The notes below the pieces were generated by a model. The model made no database searches and was not told where the DNA came from. It worked only from the letters and a program-made list of their open reading frames with translations. Position numbers and translations under genes: made by a program. Below, piece after piece: positions 37,584 to 47,081 of a stretch of 64,000 nt of DNA. The stretch comes from an uncultured Chitinophagaceae bacterium (GTDB lineage: Bacteria; Bacteroidota; Bacteroidia; Chitinophagales; Chitinophagaceae), in contig CALMED010000007.1 of assembly GCA_937862815.1 (NCBI GenBank), forward strand, positions 142,769 to 206,768, given 5' to 3'. Numbering within the stretch: position 1 is the stretch's first letter; every line of letters starts with the position of its first letter.

Positions 37584-39542
37584 TTATTGTTTTTTCGGGA
37601 TGATCTCGTAGTCAAGGAAGAAGGTGTTCATCACATCCATTTCCACACCGCCTTCGTCACCCGACCCCCGGCTTTTGGTGTTATCCGGCTTGCGCAGGAA
37701 GGGGCGGTAGTCGAGCGGCTCCCGGCTGGCAATGAGCAGCAACCGGTTTTTGCCGTAGGGAGGACCAATGCTGAACACCTTGTTGGTATTGCGCCGGGTT
37801 TCGTCGGGTTCCATGAAATAGTCGGTTGGCTTTTCATTGATCCGCGTGCCGGGCATCAGGGGCCCTACCATATGATCGGGCATGATCTCCAGCAGGGTGA
37901 AGTAACACCGCTCCTGACCGCTGTTGGTGAATTCCAGGTTGTAGGCTTCTCCCACGGCCATAACGATGTTGCCGTTTTTATCCCGGATGCTGCTTTCGGG
38001 CAGATCCTGTGTTTCGGCTATCCCACCCCGCTCGTTCCGTTTGGTCACTTTCACCGGCAGCATTTTAAAGGAGACCCGGATGTTGGGATCCACTTTGTTG
38101 AGCTGGAGAAAGTAACGGCTCCAGGCATAGTGCCGCAGGCGGTACTGCAGGGTATCGGCCAGCCTGCCATCGTCCATGTTCACCGGCAGGCGCAGGAAAG
38201 CTTCCTGTTCGTGTTTAAACACGTAGTAACTGTTGCCGTCATCTCCGCTGATTGTTTCCACGTTCAGCGAAGCAGGTACCTGCGACAGTTTCACTTCCTT
38301 GATCCGACCCAGTACCGCTTCCAGCCGGGCACGGGCCGCATCCGGAATGTTCTTCAGAAACACGCCCGCCTGCAGATCGCCGAAATTGATCTCGTCGAGA
38401 AACACCCAGCTGTCGGTCAGCACCGCGGGGTCGATTGCTTCGTTCAGCTTTACTACCGACTGAAAGTTCTCCGCTTTGATGATGGTGCCGGTGGCCAGGG
38501 GGGCAACACCAAAAGTATCCCGTGTGTCGGACGGGTACACCCGGATGGTACTGCCTTCAAAAACATTGTAGATAAGACCGGTGGAGATGGTTATTTCTCT
38601 GCCTTTCACGTCCAGGGGAACATAGTAATCGGCCTTGGTAAGCAAATTGCCGCCAAAGATCAGCTTGTCCAGTTCGCCCTCCGCATCGGGGTTTTGCGGC
38701 AGGCCCCAGTTGCGTATCTGCACTTTGATGCGGTCGGAGATGGTTTTGTAACTCATCTGCTCCGTGGCATTGTTCACTACCTTGAAAAAGGCCATCGAGA
38801 GGCTGCCGTATTCTTCGTCCTTCACTTTCACCTGGTAGTTTAACTCCATGGAGCGGGAGGCGAAAAAGGCAATCATGGGAGCCAGGCCCTGCCGGCGGTC
38901 ACCGAGACCAAAGAGTTTGTCGTCCACTTTATTGACACCGGAAGCTGGTCCGGCGTAATTCTTCGGGGCATAAGCCTTGGTGGTGCCGCGGTGGGTGGTG
39001 GGGGGTGGGTTGTTGCGGGTGCCAGAACCCGAATGACAGGCATCCACCAACACGATCAACTCCCCGTTATCGCCCAGCTTCCGGCGCACTTCTTCCAGCT
39101 TCAGGCCAAAATCATCGTCCCGCAGGTGCCGCTCCACACCCGGTACATAGTCCATGGGGGAGTCGTAGGTCACCAGCGCTTCGTCGTAGCCGTCGGCTTC
39201 ATCCCCGTTATTATCATATACCTGCTGGCCGTGACCGCTGAAATGAAACACGCAGATGTCGCCGGGTTTCGCTTTGTCAATCAGGTGCTTCTGGATGCCG
39301 TTCAGGATCCCCTCCTTGGTGGCCTGCTGGTCGCGTAGTACCACAATGTTCTGTTCCGGGAAACCTTGCTTCTTCAGGGCATCCCGGATGAGCGGAATAT
39401 CTTTCTCCGATGCCAGGTTGTTCCAGCCGGTACCCGGCTTGTACCGGGAGATGGCCACGATCAGGGCGAACTTATTGGGCTTGTCCTGCGCCACCAGGGC
39501 GGTTGCGTACAGACTGAACAGCAGGGTGAACAACAGTTTCAT
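37584..39542 (-). CDS. Exported caspase-family (C14) protease
   Basis: 652 residues. Signal peptide ending ATALVAQ, then a p20-like caspase domain directly: His104 in FHFSGHGQQ and Cys169 in VLVDACHSGSG, the catalytic dyad. The acidic stretch DNNGDEADGYDEALV between them is typical of metacaspase-like proteins. Residues about 300-640 are beta-rich, with a DUF4384-like segment (EAYNLEFTNSGQERCYFTLL). Location periplasm or outer membrane. Upstream of a small exported protein, a CHASE2 sensor and a FecR-like protein. Confidence 0.9.
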   Translation of the reverse strand: MKLLFTLLFSLYATALVAQDKPNKFALIVAISRYKPGTGWNNLASEKDIPLIRDALKKQGFPEQNIVVLRDQQATKEGILNGIQKHLIDKAKPGDICVFHFSGHGQQVYDNNGDEADGYDEALVTYDSPMDYVPGVERHLRDDDFGLKLEEVRRKLGDNGELIVLVDACHSGSGTRNNPPPTTHRGTTKAYAPKNYAGPASGVNKVDDKLFGLGDRRQGLAPMIAFFASRSMELNYQVKVKDEEYGSLSMAFFKVVNNATEQMSYKTISDRIKVQIRNWGLPQNPDAEGELDKLIFGGNLLTKADYYVPLDVKGREITISTGLIYNVFEGSTIRVYPSDTRDTFGVAPLATGTIIKAENFQSVVKLNEAIDPAVLTDSWVFLDEINFGDLQAGVFLKNIPDAARARLEAVLGRIKEVKLSQVPASLNVETISGDDGNSYYVFKHEQEAFLRLPVNMDDGRLADTLQYRLRHYAWSRYFLQLNKVDPNIRVSFKMLPVKVTKRNERGGIAETQDLPESSIRDKNGNIVMAVGEAYNLEFTNSGQERCYFTLLEIMPDHMVGPLMPGTRINEKPTDYFMEPDETRRNTNKVFSIGPPYGKNRLLLIASREPLDYRPFLRKPDNTKSRGSGDEGGVEMDVMNTFFLDYEIIPKKQ

Positions 39543-39755
39543 ATCAGTTGGTTTGGGTGTACCGTTTTAAGGTACACATCCATCCGCATTCCGGAATTGT
39601 TTCCGTTTACAGATGCAATATTAAATCGCTTTTCACCACAACGGCATACCCTCAAAATGGTATTTTTCCACTCCGGCGGAAGAAAGCCCCCTATGAACGC
39701 AATTCCGCCGCTTCTGTTGCACCGGCAATAAAAAATTACCCTATCTTGAGCGCCC

Positions 39756-40913
39756 ATGGCTGCATTTGTTTTCTGGCTGTCGCTGGGAATTTTCCTCTAT
39801 ACCTACATCGGGTACCCCCTGCTGCTCCGGTTCGTTGCCCCCCGGCGGCCGGTTGACCCAACGGGCACGGAACAGCCTGCTGTAACCGTTCTCATTGCCG
39901 CCTGCAACGAAGCCGCCGTCATCACCGCCAAACTCGAAAACACCTTTGCGCTCGATTATCCGGCAGATCGGTTACACGTAGCCGTGGTGGCCGACGGCTC
40001 CACCGATGCCACCGTGGAATTGGTACAGCGCTTTCCTGCCGTGCAACTCCTGTACGAACCGGAACGCCGGGGAAAGTCGGCCGCCCTCAACCGGGGCGTG
40101 GCGCAACTCACCACGCCGCTGGTGGTGGTGACCGATGCCAATACTTTTCTTCCGCCCACCGCCCTCCGCGCCCTGCTGCAACCCTTTGCCCATCCGCAGG
40201 TGGGTGGTGTGGCCGGCGCCAAGCGGGTGATCGGCGGGGCCGATGCTGCCACGGCCGGCGAAGGACTTTACTGGCGCTATGAATCACAGCTCAAAGCACT
40301 CGAATCCCGTTTTTACAGCACCATCGGCGCGGCGGGCGAACTCTTCGCTTTCCGGCGGGCCTGCTTCCGGGAGATTCCCGCCACCGCCATCACCGACGAT
40401 TTTTTCCTCTCCCTGTCCATCAACCTGCAGGGATACACCATCGCCTACGCGCCGGAGGCGGTAGCTACGGAAGCGGCGTCCCTCTCGCTCCGCGACGAAT
40501 GGAACCGCAAAGTGCGCATTGCCGCCGGCGGCTTCCAGTCGCTGGCCTGGTTCCGGTCGGCCCTCCATCCCTTCCGGCACCCCCGCCTCGCCCTGCAGTT
40601 CTTCTCGCACCGCGTGCTGCGCTGGGTGGCCTGCGCCCCCGCACTGGTCTTGCTTTTTACCAGCAACCTTGTATTGTTTCTCTATACAGACAGCTGGTTT
40701 TACAGCTGGGCCTTCGGGGCGCAAAGCGTTTTTTACGGCGCGGCGCTGGCGGGCTTTCTGCTGGCCCGGACTTCGCGCCCTGTGCCATTCTTCTTCCAGC
40801 TGCCCTTCTACTTCGTGCTCATGCACGCCGCCCTGCCCGTGGGCTGGTGGCGCTTTGTAAGGGGAAAGCAGTCGGCTATCTGGCAGAAAGCCCAACGTTC
40901 TGTTGCCCTGTAA
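39756..40913 (+). CDS. Glycosyltransferase family 2, membrane-bound
   Basis: 385 residues. N-terminal helix, then a GT-A domain: VLIAACNEAAVI, DGSTDATVELV, the DxD-like VVTDANTF, and ITDDFFLSLSI; C-terminal two to four helices. Similar to processive polysaccharide synthases but without a clear QxxRW motif. Substrate unknown. A weak -7-like TATCTTGA box lies at 39742-39749. It overlaps the recG frame by about 11 bp. Confidence 0.88.
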   Translation: MAAFVFWLSLGIFLYTYIGYPLLLRFVAPRRPVDPTGTEQPAVTVLIAACNEAAVITAKLENTFALDYPADRLHVAVVADGSTDATVELVQRFPAVQLLYEPERRGKSAALNRGVAQLTTPLVVVTDANTFLPPTALRALLQPFAHPQVGGVAGAKRVIGGADAATAGEGLYWRYESQLKALESRFYSTIGAAGELFAFRRACFREIPATAITDDFFLSLSINLQGYTIAYAPEAVATEAASLSLRDEWNRKVRIAAGGFQSLAWFRSALHPFRHPRLALQFFSHRVLRWVACAPALVLLFTSNLVLFLYTDSWFYSWAFGAQSVFYGAALAGFLLARTSRPVPFFFQLPFYFVLMHAALPVGWWRFVRGKQSAIWQKAQRSVAL

Positions 40914-43062
40914 GGGGAGGTTCGCTAATTTCACGGCCAAACGCACTCCCATCGCTGCCACCGCATCCATACTGGCCAGTCCCATCGAATACCTCAAAGG
41001 CGTGGGTCCCCTGCGGGCCGACCTGCTGAAGAAAGAGCTCAACCTCTTCACCTTCGGCGACCTGCTGGAGCATGTTCCGCTGCGCCACCTCGACCGCACC
41101 AAAGTGCTGCGCATCGGCGAGCTGAGCCCGACGCATGACTACGTGCAGGTGCGGGGCCGCCTGCTGAGCATGGAAGTGGTGGGACACCAGCGCTCCAAGC
41201 GGCTGATGGCCGTACTGCAGGACGGTACCGGCACCCTCGAGCTTACCTGGTTCCAGGGCATCAGCTGGGTGCAGAAGCGGCTGGAGACCGGGGCCGACTA
41301 CCTCGTCTTTGGCAAGCTGGGCTTCTTCATGGGCAAACCCCAGCTGGTGCATCCCGAACTGGAACCGGTTGAATCCGAAAAAGCCGACGGACGTCCCACC
41401 CTGGAGCCCATCTATCCTTCCACTGAAAAACTCAAAGCCAAAGGCCTCAACGGCCGCGCCCTCGGCCGCCTCATGGCCGCCCTGCTGCCCCAGGTACACC
41501 CGGCCGACCTGCCGGAAAACCTGCCCGACACGGTGTTGCACGAGTTGCAGCTACCCGGACGTTACGAAGCCTACTGCAACCTGCACTTCCCGGCCAGCCC
41601 GCAGCACTACGAAGAAGCCCTCCGCCGCCTCAAATTTGAAGAGCTGTTCATCGCCCAGCTGCGGATGGCCCTGGTACGCAGCCGCCGCCACCGCTTCTCC
41701 CGCGGGGTGGTGTTCGACAAGGTGGGCGACCTCTTCAACGACTTCTACAAAAACCACCTGCCCTTCGAACTCACCGGCGCCCAGAAACGGGTGCTGCGGG
41801 AGATCCGCACCGATACGGCCCGCGGCCACCAGATGAACCGCCTGCTGCAGGGCGATGTGGGCAGCGGAAAAACCATGGTGGCCCTGCTGGCCATGCTGCT
41901 GGCGGCCGGCAACGGCTACCAGAGCTGCCTGATGGCGCCCACCGAAATCCTCGCCCAGCAGCACTTTGCCAGCATCTCCCGCCTGCTGCAACCCCTGGGG
42001 GTGGACGTGCGCCTGCTCACCGGCTCCACCCGCAAGGCCCAACGCAACGAACTCTTGCCCGCCTTGCAGGAAGGACGGGTGCCCATCGTCATCGGTACCC
42101 ATGCGCTCATCGAGGAAACGGTGCAGTTTCACAAGCTGGGACTGGCCGTGATTGACGAACAGCACCGCTTTGGCGTAGCCCAGCGTGCCGAACTGAAGCT
42201 GAAAGGCGAAGTGCCGCCCCACATCCTGGTGATGACGGCTACGCCCATCCCCCGCACCATGGCCATGACGGCCTACGGCGACCTCGACTACAGCGTGATG
42301 GACGAACTGCCGCCCGGCCGCAAACCCGTTACCACCGTACACCGCTATGAGTCGTCGCGGCCTTCGGTGATGGACTTTGTACGGAAACAGATCGAAGAGG
42401 GCCGCCAGGCCTATTTCATCTACCCGCTCATTGAAGAAAGCGCCAAAGTGGATTACGAGAACCTGGAGAAAGGTTACGAGGAGGTAAAAGCTTTCTTCCC
42501 CGAGCCCAAATTTTACATCAGCATGGTGCACGGCCGTCAGACGGCGGAAGTGAAGGATACCAACATGCAGCGCTTCAAGACGCACGACACACAGATCATG
42601 GTGGCCACTACCGTGATAGAAGTGGGGGTGGATGTGCCCAACGCCTCGGTGATGGTGATTGAAAGTGCCGAGCGGTTCGGCTTGTCGCAACTGCACCAGC
42701 TACGCGGACGGGTGGGACGGGGGAGCGCCCAGAGTTTTTGCATACTTTTAACAGGGCGCAATTTAAGCCGCGAGAGCCGCGAACGGTTACAGATCATGTG
42801 CGCCACCAACGACGGATTTCTTATCGCCGAAAAAGACCTCGAACTCCGCGGCCCGGGCGATATTGAAGGCACCCGGCAGAGTGGGGCACTCAACTTTAAA
42901 CTGGCCAGTATTGTTACCGATAAGCCACTGCTCGAAACGGCCGCCGCCATCTGCCAGCGGCTGGTGGAAGCCGACCCCGACCTGAATTCGGCAGCAAATT
43001 TGCGGTTGAAGCAGTACCTGCAGTCACGCAAAGGAAAAACGGAATGGAGCCGGGTGGCCTGA
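40903..43062 (+). CDS. recG: ATP-dependent DNA helicase RecG
   Basis: Up to 719 residues. Remodels stalled forks and Holliday junctions. Wedge domain at the start (SPIEYLKGVGPLRADLL), helicase motif I GDVGSGKTMVALL, motif II DEQHRF, motif III MTATPIPRTMAMT, motif VI HQLRGRVGRG, and a RecG C-terminus. There is no ATG before the conserved N-terminus: TTG 40903 (overlapping the glycosyltransferase stop) is the only ordinary alternative; ATC 40951, followed by AATASILASPIEYL, sits where the start would be expected. Confidence 0.93.
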   Translation: MPCKGRFANFTAKRTPIAATASILASPIEYLKGVGPLRADLLKKELNLFTFGDLLEHVPLRHLDRTKVLRIGELSPTHDYVQVRGRLLSMEVVGHQRSKRLMAVLQDGTGTLELTWFQGISWVQKRLETGADYLVFGKLGFFMGKPQLVHPELEPVESEKADGRPTLEPIYPSTEKLKAKGLNGRALGRLMAALLPQVHPADLPENLPDTVLHELQLPGRYEAYCNLHFPASPQHYEEALRRLKFEELFIAQLRMALVRSRRHRFSRGVVFDKVGDLFNDFYKNHLPFELTGAQKRVLREIRTDTARGHQMNRLLQGDVGSGKTMVALLAMLLAAGNGYQSCLMAPTEILAQQHFASISRLLQPLGVDVRLLTGSTRKAQRNELLPALQEGRVPIVIGTHALIEETVQFHKLGLAVIDEQHRFGVAQRAELKLKGEVPPHILVMTATPIPRTMAMTAYGDLDYSVMDELPPGRKPVTTVHRYESSRPSVMDFVRKQIEEGRQAYFIYPLIEESAKVDYENLEKGYEEVKAFFPEPKFYISMVHGRQTAEVKDTNMQRFKTHDTQIMVATTVIEVGVDVPNASVMVIESAERFGLSQLHQLRGRVGRGSAQSFCILLTGRNLSRESRERLQIMCATNDGFLIAEKDLELRGPGDIEGTRQSGALNFKLASIVTDKPLLETAAAICQRLVEADPDLNSAANLRLKQYLQSRKGKTEWSRVA

Positions 43063-43134
43063 CTCAACAAAGCGATGGTTTTTACGTTGAATTATCGTAC
43101 TTTAAAGATTCAGACCCGGGACCCTGCCAAAAGA

Positions 43135-46100
43135 ATGATACGAATGAAACGACAGCTGATACTTGTTACGATCGCGCTTGCTCTGTTACCCTGCCTCACC
43201 CGGGCACAACTATCTTTTACCGAAAACAAAGGCCAGTGGGACGATCGCGTACTCTTCCGCACTGACGGCGGCAACAGCGCCTTCTTTCTCAGCCCCGGCG
43301 GCTACACGGTGCTGATGAAACACCCGGCCGACTATGAACGCCTCTCCGAATACTACCACGGGCACCCGCACGACTCCGCCACCGCCAAAGGCTTCCGCCT
43401 CAGTACCAAGGCTCCCGTGGTACGCGGCCATGCCTACCGGGTGCGCTTCCGCGGCGCCGACCCCAACGCACAGGTGATCAGAGAGAAACCGCTGCCCGGC
43501 TACGAAAACTATTTCATTGGCAACGATCCCTCCAAATGGGCCAGCGAATGCCGTTCCTACCAGGCCATCACCTACAAGAACATTTACCCCAACATTGATC
43601 TGCGCTACTACGTGCAGGACGAGCGCCTCAAATACGACCTCATCGTGTATCCCGGCGGTAACCCCGCAGCCGTACAGCTTGAATACGAAGGCGCCAACGG
43701 CCTCAGCCTCAAAAACCAGGAGCTGGTGGTCGCCACGTCGGTGGGCGATGCCCGGGAGGGGAAGCCCTACACCTACCAGTTTGTGAACGGCCAGCGCGAA
43801 GAGATCGTGTGCCGCTACAAAGTTGCCGGCAGCACGGTGGGGTTCGATGTGCGGAACTACGACAAGGGCACTACGTTAATCATTGATCCTTCGCTCGTGT
43901 TTTCGTCGTTCAGCCGCTCCAGCGGCGATAACTGGGGCTTCACCGCCACACCGGGTCCCGATGGCAGCATGTTTGGCGGCGGCATTGCGGCTCCCACCGG
44001 CTTCCCCGTTTCGCCCGGCGCCTTCCAGAGCTCCGGTGGCGGTCCCACCAACGCCGAAGCGCCCCCCGATGTGGTGATCATCAAACTCTCACCCGGCGGA
44101 CAGACCCGCCTCTACGCCACCTACATCGGTGGTAGCGGCCTCGAGCAACCGCACAGCCTCATCGCCGACGCCCAGGGCAACCTGGTCATTGCCGGCCGCA
44201 CCAACTCGGGCAGCACCTTCCCCGGCACCCAGTTTGGTCCGGGTGGCGGCTACGACATCTTTGTCACCAAACTCAACGCCACCGGCACCGCCCTCATCGG
44301 CTCGGTGAAAGTGGGGGGCAGCGGCAACGACGGCGTCAACATCACCACCAACCGCGCCAACGGTCCGCAGAGCCTGCTCCGCAACTACGGCGACGACGGC
44401 CGCAGCGAAGTGATCCTCGACGCTGCCAACAACATACTCGTCGCCTCCTGTACCCGCAGCACCAACTTCTTTACCCTCAACGGGTTCCAGTCGACCCTCC
44501 TGGGACAACAGGACGGCGTGGTGCTCAAGCTCAACGCCAATGCCACCACCGTTATCTGGAGCACCCTGCTGGGCGGCGCGGGCGACGACGCGGCCTTCGT
44601 ACTCACCCCCAACCCCATCAACGGCGATGTGTACATCGGCGGCGGTACCTCTTCCCCCAACTTCCCCGGTACGGGTGCGGGCGTGTTGCAGGCCACCTAC
44701 AACGGGGGATCGGCCGACGGCTTCATCAGCCAGATACGCGACAACGGCGGCAGCGTGGCCCTGGTGCGCTCCTCCTACTTAGGCACCAACCAGATCGACA
44801 TCGTGTACGGCGTGCAGTTCGACAGCCAGGGCTTCCCCTACGTGATGGGCACCACCACCGGCTCCTGGCCCATAACCAATGCCACTTATTCGGCCACCAA
44901 TGCCCGCCAGTTCATTGCCAAGCTGCGACCCGACCTCTCGGCCTTTGTCTATTCCACCACCTTTGGCACGCCCAACGCGCTGGCACCCAACATCTCCCCG
45001 GTGGCCTTCCTGGTGGATAACTGCGAAAACGTGTACGTTTCCGGCTGGGGCGGCGGCGCCAATACCTTCTCCACCCCGCAGTATCCCACAGCGGGCACGA
45101 ACGGACTGCCCGTCACGCCCGACGCCTTCCAGAACCAGACCGACGGGAGCGACTTCTACTTCTTTGTGCTGCAGAAAAACGCGGCCAGCATTCTTTACGC
45201 CAGCTTCTTTGGACAGCGGGGCGGTAACGGGGGCTGGGACCATGTGGACGGCGGCACCAGCCGCTTCGATGCGCAGGGCGTGATCTACCAGGCGGCCTGT
45301 GCCAACTGCAAGAACGTGCCCAGCGGACTGCCCGCCCAGGGACCCTTCCCCATCACCGCCGGTGTGTACGGCAACATCAACCCGGCCACCGGGGGTGGGG
45401 GCTGCAACCTGGGTCTCACCAAGATCCGCTTCGACCTCGCCGGCATCACCGTAGGCCTGCGGGCCGTGGGCGCCCGGCAGCTCAACTTTTGCCTGCCCGC
45501 CACGGTGGAATTCATCGACACCCTGCAGCAGGCCCGGCAGTACATCTGGATCTGGGGCGATGGAACCCCCAACGACACCACCACGGCCAACCCCAACCGT
45601 CATACCTATACCTCGGCCGGCTTCTTTGATGTGAAAGTGATCGGCATCGACAGCAATTCCTGCAACGTGAAGGATTCGGCCATCCTGCGCATCCGCGTCA
45701 CCACCGACTCCGTGGCCCTCAGCTACACGGCCACCCGCCTGCCGCCCTGTACCAGCCTGGCCTTCCAGTTCACCAATACCACCGACCGGCTCTCGTCGAA
45801 CCCGCCCTTTGGTCCGCGTTCTTTCGTGTGGCAGTGGGGCGACGGCACGCCCAACGATACCGTGCCCGGCTTTGCACCCAGCCCGGTGACGCACGTATTC
45901 CCGGGACCCGGTACCTACAACGTGCGCCTGGCACTCATTGACTCGGCCTTCTGCAACCTGGGCGATGTGTTTGGCACCGTCAACTTCCAGGTGGCTTCCA
46001 CCATCCGGGCGGGCTTCCGCGTGAACGATGGCTGTGCGCCCTACACGGCTGCCATCACCGACACCTCTTTTGGCGCGGTGACCTACCTGTGGCAGACCAG

Positions 46101-46758
46101 CAACGGGCTGAGCTCCACCAGCGCCACCCCCAACTTTGTGTTTACCAATCCGGGTACCTACACCATCCGGCAGTACATCTTCAACAACAACAGCTGCAAC
46201 CTGGTGGATTCGGCGGTCCGCACCATTACGGTGGTGAATCCGCCAACGGCCGGCTTTACGTTCAGTCCCAACCCCTCACAGGAAAATACGCCCACCCGCT
46301 TTACCAGCACGGCCTCGGCCGATGTGGTGCGCTGGTTCTGGGACTTTGGCGACGGTGATACGTCCAGCCAGCGCAACCCGCTGCACCAGTACACCAGCGC
46401 TGGCAGCTTCAACGTATGCCAGGTGGTGACCAACAGCCAGGGCTGTACCGATACCCTGTGCATACCGGTGGAATCCATCATCAACATTGTAAACGACCTC
46501 CCCAGCGCCTTCACGCCCAACGGCGACGGGGTGAACGATATCTTCCAGGTACGCGGCTTTGGCATTACGAAAATGACCCTGCGGGTGTACAACCGCCAGG
46601 GGCTGATGGTGTTTGAGAGCCGCAGCCAAAACATTGGGTGGGACGGCACCTACAAGGGCGTGCCCCAGCCCATGGATGCCTATGCGTGGACCCTGGATGT
46701 GGAATACTTTACGGGGGAGAAAGTGAGGAAGAAGGGAGACGTAACGTTAATAAGATAA
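43135..46758 (+). CDS. SprB-like T9SS cargo: SBBP-repeat and PKD surface protein
   Basis: About 1207 residues. Signal peptide MKRQLILVTIALALLPCLTRA, N-terminal domain opening FTENKGQWDDRVLFR (typical of SBBP-repeat proteins), beta-propeller-like SBBP repeats (about 290-750), two to three PKD domains with WIWGDGTPNDTTT-like cores, and a C-terminal gliding-motility domain (LPSAFTPNGDGVNDIFQVRG), a type B T9SS signal. Start: frame open from 43075; ATG 43135 or 43144 gives the signal peptide. A PorP/SprF partner is the next gene. Confidence 0.88.
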   Translation: MIRMKRQLILVTIALALLPCLTRAQLSFTENKGQWDDRVLFRTDGGNSAFFLSPGGYTVLMKHPADYERLSEYYHGHPHDSATAKGFRLSTKAPVVRGHAYRVRFRGADPNAQVIREKPLPGYENYFIGNDPSKWASECRSYQAITYKNIYPNIDLRYYVQDERLKYDLIVYPGGNPAAVQLEYEGANGLSLKNQELVVATSVGDAREGKPYTYQFVNGQREEIVCRYKVAGSTVGFDVRNYDKGTTLIIDPSLVFSSFSRSSGDNWGFTATPGPDGSMFGGGIAAPTGFPVSPGAFQSSGGGPTNAEAPPDVVIIKLSPGGQTRLYATYIGGSGLEQPHSLIADAQGNLVIAGRTNSGSTFPGTQFGPGGGYDIFVTKLNATGTALIGSVKVGGSGNDGVNITTNRANGPQSLLRNYGDDGRSEVILDAANNILVASCTRSTNFFTLNGFQSTLLGQQDGVVLKLNANATTVIWSTLLGGAGDDAAFVLTPNPINGDVYIGGGTSSPNFPGTGAGVLQATYNGGSADGFISQIRDNGGSVALVRSSYLGTNQIDIVYGVQFDSQGFPYVMGTTTGSWPITNATYSATNARQFIAKLRPDLSAFVYSTTFGTPNALAPNISPVAFLVDNCENVYVSGWGGGANTFSTPQYPTAGTNGLPVTPDAFQNQTDGSDFYFFVLQKNAASILYASFFGQRGGNGGWDHVDGGTSRFDAQGVIYQAACANCKNVPSGLPAQGPFPITAGVYGNINPATGGGGCNLGLTKIRFDLAGITVGLRAVGARQLNFCLPATVEFIDTLQQARQYIWIWGDGTPNDTTTANPNRHTYTSAGFFDVKVIGIDSNSCNVKDSAILRIRVTTDSVALSYTATRLPPCTSLAFQFTNTTDRLSSNPPFGPRSFVWQWGDGTPNDTVPGFAPSPVTHVFPGPGTYNVRLALIDSAFCNLGDVFGTVNFQVASTIRAGFRVNDGCAPYTAAITDTSFGAVTYLWQTSNGLSSTSATPNFVFTNPGTYTIRQYIFNNNSCNLVDSAVRTITVVNPPTAGFTFSPNPSQENTPTRFTSTASADVVRWFWDFGDGDTSSQRNPLHQYTSAGSFNVCQVVTNSQGCTDTLCIPVESIINIVNDLPSAFTPNGDGVNDIFQVRGFGITKMTLRVYNRQGLMVFESRSQNIGWDGTYKGVPQPMDAYAWTLDVEYFTGEKVRKKGDVTLIR

Positions 46759-47060
46759 TGTGTAAATGTGTAAATGTGGCAATGTGTAAATGGGGGTGTA
46801 CGTTCCCCCGCCAGCGGTTTTCAACTCTGGCGGCGGGTTCCCGGAGAAGAAGCTTCAGGTGAGCGGGAAAAACAAACAGTAACGTCATCCTGTGCGATAG
46901 CGAAGGATCTCACCAGGTGAGCAGGATTTAGAAGTGACTTTTGAAAGATTGAATCTTCTTCGTAGCAAAAGATCCTTCGGGCAAGCCCTCAGGATGACGT
47001 TCGGGGTGGAGCGAAGCGAAGGATATCTAAAGGTGAGCAGGATTTAAAAGTCATTAAAAA
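46759..47060 (+). repeat. Dispersed intergenic repeat, copy A
   Basis: Starts with GTGTAAATG short repeats, then a C-rich hairpin (CCGCCAGCGGTTTTCAACTCTGGCGGCGG-like), then a unit bounded by the inverted ends AACGTCATCC (46881-) and CAGGATGACGTT (-47001), inside which AGCGAAGGATCT faces AAGATCCTTCG. The same order recurs upstream of guaB, about 14.7 kb away. No gene in this 323-bp gap. Confidence 0.8.
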
Positions 47061-47081
47061 AAACCTGCTCCATGATAAAAA

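Noticed and set aside
37587..38843. 418-codon plus-strand open frame
   Set aside because: Antisense to the caspase-like gene with its clear catalytic residues.
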